NCBI RefSeq assembly: GCF_026004115.1
Contig: NZ_BPIM01000001.1
Span: 2,336,501-2,400,500 of the forward strand
Source of the DNA: Meiothermus sp.
Lineage (GTDB): Bacteria > Deinococcota > Deinococci > Deinococcales > Thermaceae
Direction: 5' to 3'
Length of the DNA stretch: 64,000 nucleotides
In this document: positions 57,384-64,000 of the stretch, piece by piece
How positions within the stretch are numbered: position 1 is the stretch's first letter
How the letters are laid out: each line of letters opens with the position of its first letter
Position numbers and translations under genes: made by a program
The notes under the pieces: model-generated
The model's input: only the letters and a program-made list of their open reading frames with translations
What the model was told of the DNA's origin: nothing
The model's database searches: none

Positions 57384-58190
57384 ATGCTGCTCACGCGGCT
57401 GGGACAAGGGCGCGAGGCCGAGGTATATGCCTGGGCCGACGGCTACGTGCTGAAGCTGTTCTGGCCGGAGTTTTCTCAAGCCGATGCTGAACTCGAGGCC
57501 CGTCTTACCCAGCAGGTCTGGCTGATGGGGGTACCCTCCGCCAAGGTAGAGGACGTGCTGGAGTTTGAGGGTCGCTGGGGCCTGGTTTTGCAGTGGATCA
57601 AAGGGGTTCCGCTCACCGACTACATCCAGACCGACCCCACCCGCTTGCGCTTTGCAGCCCAGATGCTGGGGGCCTTGCATCGACAGCTTCACAACAAAGC
57701 GGCCGGACATTTGCCGTCCCAGCGGCTTCACCTCATGCGGCGTATCGAGGCCAGCCGACTACCGCTCGAGCTGCGGACGGCCCTGCTCAATCATCTGGAG
57801 CGCCTGCCCGATGGAACCGCGCTGTGCCACGGCGACTTTCACCCCGAGAACGTGCTGATTGGGGAAGACGGGGTATATGTGGTGGACTGGCCCAATGCCA
57901 TGCGCGGCAACCCCCTGGCCGATATGGCCCGGACTACCCTCCTGGTGCTTTATAGCGAACTCCCGCTCGACCTGCCGGGGCGCGAAGAAATCATGCACCA
58001 GCGGGAGTTGTTTTACCAGACCTACCTCGAGCACTACCAGACCTTCTCGAGCCTCGACCTAGCCCAGCTAAAGTCCTGGATGCCCATTGTGGCAGCAGCC
58101 CGCCTGCGCGAGAACATTCCTGCCGAGGAGCCTCGCCTGATGCAACTGATTGAAGAGGGCCTGCAGCTACAGGGTGAACCCTCTGAATGA
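57384..58190 (+). CDS. phosphotransferase (APH/choline kinase family)
   Basis: A 268-residue kinase-like protein. The lobe begins LLTRLGQGREAEVYAWADGYVLKLFW with the invariant Lys. The catalytic loop is ALCHGDFHPENVLIGEDG and the Mg motif VYVVDWPNAMRGNPLADMART. These are the HxDxxxxN and D-W motifs of aminoglycoside/choline kinases. Resistance is not implied; many act on unknown metabolites. Start ATG 57384; an in-frame codon 13 positions upstream is also possible. Confidence 0.88.
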   Translation: MLLTRLGQGREAEVYAWADGYVLKLFWPEFSQADAELEARLTQQVWLMGVPSAKVEDVLEFEGRWGLVLQWIKGVPLTDYIQTDPTRLRFAAQMLGALHRQLHNKAAGHLPSQRLHLMRRIEASRLPLELRTALLNHLERLPDGTALCHGDFHPENVLIGEDGVYVVDWPNAMRGNPLADMARTTLLVLYSELPLDLPGREEIMHQRELFYQTYLEHYQTFSSLDLAQLKSWMPIVAAARLRENIPAEEPRLMQLIEEGLQLQGEPSE

Positions 58191-58250
58191 CTTTGTTACA
58201 CTGAAGGTCTGTGTGGCCCCGGAATCCCTCCGGCCGGCCTCGAGGTTCGC

Positions 58251-59573
58251 ATGAAAACAAACATCATCACCTATGGCTGCCAAATGAACGAATACGACAC
58301 CCACCTTGTGAAAAGCGAGCTGGTATCGTTGGGCGCGGAATTTGTAGATACCTGGCAGGAGGCCGATTTTGTGCTGGTCAACACCTGCGCGGTGCGCGGC
58401 AAGCCCGTCGAGAAGGTGCGCTCTTTGCTGGGCGAGCTACGCAAAGAGAAAGAAAAACGGCCCTTGCTGGTCGGCATGATGGGCTGCCTGGCCCAGCTCG
58501 AGGAGGGCCAGCAAATTGCCCGCAAGTTTGAAGTAGATGTGCTGTTGGGGCCGGGTGCTCTGACCGAAATTGGTAAGGCGATCGAGTCCAAACACAGGTT
58601 CTGGGACTTGAGCTTCCGCGAAGAACTGACCCACCACCTGCCCCCCGCGCCCCAGGGGGCCCTCTCGGCGTTCGTGAGCATCATCCGGGGCTGCAACCAT
58701 CACTGCACCTACTGCATCGTGCCCACCACGCGGGGCCCCGAAGTCAGCCGCCACCCCGACCTGATTCTGCGGGAAATTGAACAGCTCAAGGCTGCCGGGG
58801 TCGTGGAAGTGACTTTGCTGGGCCAGAACGTCAACTCCTATGGCAACGACCAGCCCGGCTTTCCGAGCTTTGCCGAGCTTTTACGGATGGTGGGCCAGAT
58901 GGGTATTCCCCGCATCAAGTTCACCACTTCCCACCCGGTCAACTTTACCGACGACGTGATTGCCGCTATGGCCGAGACCCCGCAGGTCTGCAACTACATC
59001 CACCTGCCGGTGCAGTCGGGTTCTAACCGGATTTTGCGCCGCATGGCCCGCGAGTACCGGCGCGAATGGTATCTGGATCGCATCCGGGCCATCCGCCAGG
59101 CCATGCCCGAGGTGGTGCTCTCTACCGACATCATTGTGGGTTTTCCCGGCGAAACCGAAGAAGACTTCCAGGAGACCCTTTCCCTCTACGATGAGGTGGG
59201 CTACGACAGCGCCTACATGTTCATCTACTCCCCCCGCCCCGGCACCCCGAGCTACAAGCACTTCCAGGACTTGCCCCGCGAAGTCAAGGTGGAGCGGCTT
59301 CAGCGGCTCATCGAAAAACAAAAAGAGTGGAGCTACCGCCAGAACCAGCGCTGGGTAGGCAAGACCGTAGAGGTATTGGTGCGGGGCGCGGCCAAGGATG
59401 AGAGCTACGCCGAGGGCCACACCCGGGGCAACCACCCCACCCTTGTCCCGGCGGCCCAGGCCCCCCGTCCGGGGCTGTACCAGGTGGTGGTGAAGCAAGC
59501 CACCCCGCATATGCTGTTTGGCGAGGTGGTGGGGGCTGAGGAAGCTGCTACCATTCCCCTCTTGATGGCGTGA
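58251..59573 (+). CDS. miaB: tRNA-2-methylthio-N6-isopentenyladenosine synthase MiaB
   Basis: A 440-residue radical SAM methylthiotransferase that makes ms2i6A37 in tRNA. The N-terminal MTTase domain has [19 protein letters not shown] and MMGCLAQ. The radical SAM cluster is [17 protein letters not shown] (CxxxCxxC, about residues 145-161). A TRAM domain lies at the C-terminus ([11 protein letters not shown] to LFGEVV). It overlaps the next gene by 4 bases. Confidence 0.97.
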   Translation: MKTNIITYGCQMNEYDTHLVKSELVSLGAEFVDTWQEADFVLVNTCAVRGKPVEKVRSLLGELRKEKEKRPLLVGMMGCLAQLEEGQQIARKFEVDVLLGPGALTEIGKAIESKHRFWDLSFREELTHHLPPAPQGALSAFVSIIRGCNHHCTYCIVPTTRGPEVSRHPDLILREIEQLKAAGVVEVTLLGQNVNSYGNDQPGFPSFAELLRMVGQMGIPRIKFTTSHPVNFTDDVIAAMAETPQVCNYIHLPVQSGSNRILRRMAREYRREWYLDRIRAIRQAMPEVVLSTDIIVGFPGETEEDFQETLSLYDEVGYDSAYMFIYSPRPGTPSYKHFQDLPREVKVERLQRLIEKQKEWSYRQNQRWVGKTVEVLVRGAAKDESYAEGHTRGNHPTLVPAAQAPRPGLYQVVVKQATPHMLFGEVVGAEEAATIPLLMA

Positions 59574-60466
59574 GAACAGACGCCGAAATTGTGGTGATCG
59601 GGGCCGGAATAGCCGGTCTTGCTGCGGCCCGGGTGCTGCACGAAGCCGGCAAAGAGGTGCGGGTGGTAGCCCGCGAACTGGGCCAGGCCAGCCGGGTGCC
59701 GGATGCGCTTTTGAACCCGGTGCGGGGCAAACGTGGCACGGTGGCCCCCGAGGCCGAAGAGGCCCTGGAAGCCCTCTGGGACTTTTACCCCCGTTTTGGG
59801 CCGGTACGCCGAGGCATTCTCAGGCCCGTGCCCGAGGCGGATAGGGGTGTGTGGATGGGCAAGCTCGAGGGCCGTCGGATTCCCCACGAGTGGCTGGACG
59901 AGGGCCTCTACCTGGAAAACGCGGGCTGGCTTCAGACCACCCCCCTGCTGCACCGGTTGGCTGAAGGTCTGGACATTCTCTACACCGAGGTAGGAGGGCT
60001 CGAGCACACCACCCTATATCTGCGAACCCCCGAACGCCGCACCCTGCACGCGGGCCTGGTGGTGTATGCCGGAGGGGCCAGCGGGGCGCACCTGGTGGGC
60101 CTGGGGGGGCGGTTTACGCCGGGTTCGGTGCTCCAGACCCAGGAGCACTTCAAGCAGGCCCGTTCGTATGGGGTGTACGTGGCGGGGCACAGCCTGGGGG
60201 GTAGCTATTTGCCCCATCAGCACACCTACACCTCGCATCAGACCGAGCCGCACGAAATCGAGTGGCTGCTTTCGGAGGCCGAGAAGCTGCTGGGCTACCG
60301 GCCTGCGGTGGGCTCAAGCTGGGCCGGGGTGCGCTACCGGCTCGATAGCCACTACCTCAAAGAGATTCCCGGCGGCTATGCCCTTACCGGTTTTGGTTCG
60401 GCGGCGTATTTCTACGCTCCGCTCTATGCGCATCGGCTCCTGAAGCGCATCCAGGGGAAATCCTGA
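59570..60466 (+). CDS. FAD-dependent oxidoreductase, DAO family
   Basis: A 298-residue flavoprotein. GTG start, overlapping miaB. The dinucleotide motif is [27 protein letters not shown] at residues 7-33. It lacks a long substrate cap and ends in a DAO-like half ([43 protein letters not shown]). It resembles the FAD part of MnmC or D-amino acid oxidases. Coupling to miaB could point to tRNA modification, but this is a guess. Confidence 0.82.
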   Translation: MRTDAEIVVIGAGIAGLAAARVLHEAGKEVRVVARELGQASRVPDALLNPVRGKRGTVAPEAEEALEALWDFYPRFGPVRRGILRPVPEADRGVWMGKLEGRRIPHEWLDEGLYLENAGWLQTTPLLHRLAEGLDILYTEVGGLEHTTLYLRTPERRTLHAGLVVYAGGASGAHLVGLGGRFTPGSVLQTQEHFKQARSYGVYVAGHSLGGSYLPHQHTYTSHQTEPHEIEWLLSEAEKLLGYRPAVGSSWAGVRYRLDSHYLKEIPGGYALTGFGSAAYFYAPLYAHRLLKRIQGKS

Positions 60467-60479
60467 TAGACTGAATGCC

Positions 60480-61274
60480 ATGCGGCAGTACCACGAGCTG
60501 ATGCAATACGTGCTCGAGCGCGGGGTAGATAAGTCCGACCGTACCGGGGTGGGCACCCGCTCGGTCTTTGGCTACCAGATGCGCTTTGACCTGTCGGAGG
60601 GCTTTCCGCTGGTCACCACCAAAAAAGTTCATTGGAAGAGCGTGGTGTACGAGCTTCTGTGGTTCTTGCGGGGCGAGACCAATATCCGCTTTTTGCGTGA
60701 AAACGGGGTAACCATCTGGGACGAGTGGGCCAACGCGGAAGGTGAGCTGGGCCCGGTGTACGGTAAGCAGTGGCGCAGCTGGGAAGGTGCAGACGGCCAG
60801 ACCCTAGACCAGATGGCCTGGGTGGTGGAAGAAATCAAGCGCAACCCCGATTCGCGCCGGCTGGTGGTGAGCGCCTGGAACGTGGCCGACCTGCCCAAAA
60901 TGGCCCTGGCCCCCTGCCATATTCTGTTTCAGTTTTATGTGGCCCAGGGGCGGCTTTCCTGCCAGCTTTACCAGCGCAGCGCCGACATCTTTTTGGGGGT
61001 ACCCTTCAACATTGCTTCGTACGCACTGCTGACCCTTATGGTGGCCCAGGTGACGGGTCTGAAGCCGGGGGAGTTCATTCACACCCTGGGTGATGCCCAC
61101 CTCTACCAGAACCACTTTGTGCAGGCCCGCTTGCAGCTCTCGCGCGAGCCCCGGCCTTTGCCTACGGTGCGGCTCAACCCTGCGGTGCGGGATTTGTTTG
61201 CTTTTACCTTTGAGGATATTGTCCTTGAGAACTACCACCCCCACCCGCGCATTGCCGCGCCGGTGGCAGTTTGA
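60480..61274 (+). CDS. thyA: thymidylate synthase
   Basis: A 264-residue ThyA that methylates dUMP to dTMP with methylenetetrahydrofolate. The catalytic Cys is in [14 protein letters not shown], and the signature begins upstream at [21 protein letters not shown]. Folate and dUMP contacts are in [24 protein letters not shown]. Its product dihydrofolate is recycled by the next gene, 3 bp downstream. No strong ribosome site is seen. Confidence 0.98.
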   Translation: MRQYHELMQYVLERGVDKSDRTGVGTRSVFGYQMRFDLSEGFPLVTTKKVHWKSVVYELLWFLRGETNIRFLRENGVTIWDEWANAEGELGPVYGKQWRSWEGADGQTLDQMAWVVEEIKRNPDSRRLVVSAWNVADLPKMALAPCHILFQFYVAQGRLSCQLYQRSADIFLGVPFNIASYALLTLMVAQVTGLKPGEFIHTLGDAHLYQNHFVQARLQLSREPRPLPTVRLNPAVRDLFAFTFEDIVLENYHPHPRIAAPVAV

Positions 61275-61277
61275 GTT

Positions 61278-61769
61278 ATGGGCCGGAAGATTGCCCTGGT
61301 GGTGGCCATGGACAAGAACCGGGCCATTGGCCAGGGTGGCGCGCTGCCCTGGCGCCTGCCCGACGACCTCAAGCGCTTCCGTGCCCTCACCCTGGGCAGG
61401 ACCGTTCTGATGGGGCGTAAAACCTATGAGAGCATCGGGCGGCCGCTCCCCCAGCGCCGCAACGTGGTGCTCACCCGCGACCCCGCTTTCAGGCCCGAGG
61501 GCCTCGAGGTCGTGCATTCGCTGGAAGAGGCCCTGAAACTCGGCGATGAGCTCATGGTCATCGGTGGTGGGGAGGTCTATGCCATGTTCTTGCCCCTGGC
61601 CACCCACCTGCACCTGACCCTGGTGGACGCCACAGTGCCCGATGCCGATGCCTTTTTCCCCCAGTGGGACAGCGCAGAGTGGCGGGAGGTCTACCGGGCC
61701 TTTCACCCCTCTGACGAACGCCACCCGTTTGCTTTTAGCTATGTGGATCTCGAGCGCGCCAGAGTCTGA
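61278..61769 (+). CDS. folA: dihydrofolate reductase
   Basis: A 163-residue reductase of dihydrofolate. The N-terminus KIALVVAMDKNRAIGQGGALPWRLPDDLKRF carries the Met20-loop equivalents and the catalytic Asp (DDLK). The NADPH site is MGRKTYESIGRPLPQRRNVVLT. The GGGEVYAMFLPLATHLHLT region completes the fold. Transcribed with thyA; the stop converges with the next gene with two bases between. Confidence 0.96.
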   Translation: MGRKIALVVAMDKNRAIGQGGALPWRLPDDLKRFRALTLGRTVLMGRKTYESIGRPLPQRRNVVLTRDPAFRPEGLEVVHSLEEALKLGDELMVIGGGEVYAMFLPLATHLHLTLVDATVPDADAFFPQWDSAEWREVYRAFHPSDERHPFAFSYVDLERARV

Positions 61770-61771
61770 GC

Positions 61772-62542
61772 TTACTCTCCGCCGCCGTCGGCACCTTCCG
61801 AGGCATCCGCGCCGCTGTACACATCGCCGAAGGCCTGATCCAGGGTTTTGAAGTCGGCTTCAAAAGGGCGGTCTTCGTCGTGACCATCCCAGGTGGGAAA
61901 AACCACTGAATCTCCACCACCTTCTGGTCGCACCCTATGATTGAGTTGCCGCAAGTGGAGCTCTAGTTCAGGCATGAGGAGGGCAGGCCCCAGGCTGACC
62001 ATCAGAACTGCAACGTGAGTGGGGTCATCTTTGAAAAGCCGAGTCCGACGGGCCAGGGCCATGTGGTGTTCGAGTCGTTTCTTGTACTCCAGGCCCGACG
62101 CAGTGAGCCCATAATGGGTGGCCCTGAACAGCCCCAGCACCTTTTTTGTTTGGGGCTCGAGCAACCCCTGTGCCAGCAGACCGGGCAGAATGATTCTTTG
62201 CTTGAACCTTTCGTAGTTTTGACCGTGTTCTTTTTGTAGCTCCTTGAGCACATGCCCTAGCTCTGGGCTGTGCCGACTGGCACTGCGAAGATCACCTAGC
62301 AAGCCATCCAAGACCCGGTTGTTTGGACGTTCGCCGCTACTTATGTGCAGGAAGGGGTGGGGCACCTCCTTCCCCAGCCATCCACGCCTCAAGCGCTTTT
62401 CCAGACGTACCAGCCCCAAGGCTAGTAGTTCCTTGAGCCCCACCTTAAGGGCCTCCTTTGCTTCCACGCTGGGGTTTAGCAACACCAGCAGTTCGGTCGC
62501 ACTTAGGTTTTGTCTGATCACCTCATTCGTTGGCTGTACCAT
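61772..62542 (-). CDS. hypothetical protein
   Basis: A 256-residue soluble, helix-rich protein I cannot assign. The N-terminal LSATELLVLLNPSVEAKEALKVGLKELLALGLVRLEK suggests a winged-helix-like fold, and TKKVLGLFRATHYGLTASGLEYKKRLEHH in the second half looks like another. The tail (SGADASEGADGGGE) is acidic and Gly-rich. No signal peptide or membrane segment. AAGGAA precedes the ATG at 62542. It is convergent with folA and divergent from nothing nearby; clp ends 160 bp away. Confidence 0.65.
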   Translation of the reverse strand: MVQPTNEVIRQNLSATELLVLLNPSVEAKEALKVGLKELLALGLVRLEKRLRRGWLGKEVPHPFLHISSGERPNNRVLDGLLGDLRSASRHSPELGHVLKELQKEHGQNYERFKQRIILPGLLAQGLLEPQTKKVLGLFRATHYGLTASGLEYKKRLEHHMALARRTRLFKDDPTHVAVLMVSLGPALLMPELELHLRQLNHRVRPEGGGDSVVFPTWDGHDEDRPFEADFKTLDQAFGDVYSGADASEGADGGGE

Positions 62543-62704
62543 ACATTCCTTCAGGGACTTGACCGAAAAAAAACGGTGTGCGTTTGCTCCGCATCGAAAT
62601 CAGGTTGGGTTGAGCCGAGGGTTGATTTCGCTGGATTTGCTTCATTCAATTACCTAAATTCAATATGGCCGAGGAATGTCAGGGTTCGGTCACTTAGAAC
62701 CATC

Positions 62705-62734
62705 AAAAAACCCCCCTGAACGCAGGGAGGCTTT
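62705..62734 (-). terminator. intrinsic terminator of the clp gene
   Basis: On the minus strand CCTCCCTG and CAGGGGGG form an 8-bp stem with loop CGTT, followed by TTTTTTG. It lies 15 bp beyond the Clp stop codon. Confidence 0.85.
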
Positions 62735-62748
62735 TGGGCTGGCTTTGA

Positions 62749-64000
62749 TCAGGCCAGACCCAGGCTCAACTCTTCTTCCTCGAAGGCGATGTCGCCGTCC
62801 TTGAGGGTCACAAATAGGATGCGGCCAGGGCGCGAGAGAAGCTCGAGCGAGAGCGGGTCTTCGATTTTTTCTCGAATCAGGTTGCGCAAGATGCGGGTGC
62901 TGCCCTGCTTGGGGGCTTGCCCAACCAACCAGGCAGCCACAGATGGGTCGAAGCGGACAAGCTTTTCGCGCGACTCGAGCTCTTTGGCGATGTCCTCGAG
63001 CATAATTTGCGCGACCTGCACCAGCTCAGCCTCGCTCAGGTTGCGGAAGCGGATGACCTCGTCGAGGCGATCGAGGAACTCGGGCGTAAAGATGGCCTTG
63101 AGCGGGCTCTCGGTGTCCACCTCACGGTTGGTGAAGCCAATGGCCGGCCCCACGTTGAAGCCGGTGTTGGAGGTCATGATCAGAATCACCCGGCGGAAGT
63201 CCACGGTGCGACCTAGACCGTCGGTGAGGCGGCCCTCGTCGAGCACCTGCAAGAAGGTGTTGTAGATGTCCGGGTGGGCTTTTTCAATTTCGTCGAGCAG
63301 CACCACACTGAAAGGCTGGCGGCGCACGGCCTCGGTCAGGCGGCCCCCTTGCTCGTAGCCCACATAGCCCGGTGGGGCCCCAATCAGCTTGGAGATGGAG
63401 TGGGGTTCCTGGAACTCGCTCATATCAAAGCGGATCAGGGCCCGCTCGGAGCCGAACAGCACCTCGGCCAGGGCCTTGGCCAGGTGGGTCTTGCCCACCC
63501 CGGACGAGCCCACAAACAGGAAGCTGGCCGAGACACGGGTACGCCCGCCCAGCCCCACCCGGCTGCGCCGCAAGGCCGCGGCCAGGGCCTCGACGGCCTC
63601 TTTCTGGCCAATCACCCGCTTGTTGAGCTCCTCTTCCAGGCCAAAGAGCTTGCTGTCGTCCTTGTCGTCCACATAGACGCCACCCCAGGAGTCCACCACA
63701 CTCTCGATGTCCTCGCGGGCCACCAGGGGGGTGCCATCTTCGTCCATGGCTACCGGCAGACCCAGCGAGTCGTTGAGACGCACCCGGCTGGCGGCTTCGT
63801 CGATCAGGTCGATGGCTTTATCGGGGAAGTTGCGTCCCGGCAGGCTGCGTATACCAATCTTGACCGAGAGGCCCAGGATTTCGTCCGGGATCACCACCCC
63901 GTGGTGAGCCTCGTAGCGGGGACGCAGGCCCTTCAAAATCTCCAGGGTTTCCTCTGGGGAGGGTTCCAACACAATCACGGGCTGGAAGCGGCGCTCGAGG
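62749..64000 (-). CDS. ATP-dependent Clp protease ATP-binding subunit, ClpC-like (5' part outside window)
   Basis: The last 417 or so residues of a double AAA+ unfoldase. The frame is open to the window end: LERRFQPVIVLEPSPEETLEILKGLR is the end of the first ATPase domain. A short linker rather than the long ClpB coiled coil separates it from D2. D2 has Walker A FVGSSGVGKTHLAKALAE, Walker B VVLLDEIEKAH, sensor IMTSNTG and IGAPPGYVGYEQGG. The GPAIGFTNRE loop may be the ClpP-docking tripeptide IGF. The C-terminus ends EEEELSLGLA. It probably feeds ClpP, as in ClpC. Confidence 0.9.
   Translation of the reverse strand, partial: LERRFQPVIVLEPSPEETLEILKGLRPRYEAHHGVVIPDEILGLSVKIGIRSLPGRNFPDKAIDLIDEAASRVRLNDSLGLPVAMDEDGTPLVAREDIESVVDSWGGVYVDDKDDSKLFGLEEELNKRVIGQKEAVEALAAALRRSRVGLGGRTRVSASFLFVGSSGVGKTHLAKALAEVLFGSERALIRFDMSEFQEPHSISKLIGAPPGYVGYEQGGRLTEAVRRQPFSVVLLDEIEKAHPDIYNTFLQVLDEGRLTDGLGRTVDFRRVILIMTSNTGFNVGPAIGFTNREVDTESPLKAIFTPEFLDRLDEVIRFRNLSEAELVQVAQIMLEDIAKELESREKLVRFDPSVAAWLVGQAPKQGSTRILRNLIREKIEDPLSLELLSRPGRILFVTLKDGDIAFEEEELSLGLA

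Noticed and set aside
57384-58190. Antibiotic resistance aminoglycoside kinase
   Set aside because: Only the broad APH-fold motifs are present. Neighbours are housekeeping genes, so a metabolic kinase is as likely.

Overview
The window is GC-rich DNA from a thermophilic relative of Thermus, most likely Meiothermus or a close member of the Deinococcota. This is inferred from protein-level resemblance, from the order trpS-scpA, from many promoters with no room for a 5' UTR, and from the striking abundance of the palindrome CTCGAG. Most genes are housekeeping or biosynthetic. Accessory material lies between blocks and is marked by short palindromic repeats.

Layout: 1-620 holds nested repeats. 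619-1661 is a chromate transporter gene split by a frameshift at an A7 tract. 1749-5267 is an oligopeptide-type ABC importer (binding protein plus two permeases, no ATPase), followed by a GNAT gene. 6009-8467 carries a membrane-anchored hypothetical protein, the methylmalonyl-CoA mutase large subunit and a small membrane protein. 8849-11783 carries cell-division and chromosome genes (minD, minE, scpA) and trpS. 11870-15220 encodes an ECF sigma factor and anti-sigma factor, then three exported proteins (two ferritin-like, one CHRD). 15319-22897 is the purine operon purB-purC-purS-purQ-HAD-purL-purF. 23123-28268 holds a HAD hydrolase, a carboxymuconolactone decarboxylase-like protein, a Nudix hydrolase, a FemAB-like pseudogene, a cold-shock protein, a fatty acid desaturase and a cation diffusion facilitator. 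28471-32571 is the translation/transcription operon: four tRNAs (Thr-Tyr-Gly-Thr), tuf, rpmG, secE, nusG, rplK, rplA.

32655-39877 contains a beta-CASP nuclease, a secreted unknown protein, an orphan histidine kinase, a TrmH-family methyltransferase, and a TetR/oxidoreductase divergent pair with twin operators. 40538-44782 is a second ATPase-less ABC importer, in an operon with a LuxR-type regulator and a methyltransferase. 45077-50975 is a metal-handling region: PCu(A)C, a PepSY membrane protein, a Cys/His-containing small protein, an FAD oxidoreductase, AztD-like and AztC-like. Two near-identical palindromes TGATAAnnnnTTATCA precede the last two genes. 51270-57309 is the branched-chain amino acid cluster leuC-(small membrane protein)-leuD-leuB-SDR-ilvD. 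It is headed by a classic attenuator: a leaderless 16-codon leader peptide with tandem Leu codons, then a terminator. 57384-61769 carries an APH-like kinase, miaB, a DAO-type oxidoreductase, thyA and a dihydrofolate reductase. The window ends in a ClpC-like ATPase that runs off the edge.

The main non-genic theme is a MITE-like family (five copies, termini ATACCGGATTC / GAATCTGGTAT). One copy has apparently destroyed a gene divergent from aztC. The best candidates for something under-described are the sigma/anti-sigma/Tat-exported ferritin-CHRD module, the metal locus with paired operators, the leaderless leucine attenuator, and the LuxR-methyltransferase-ABC operon.
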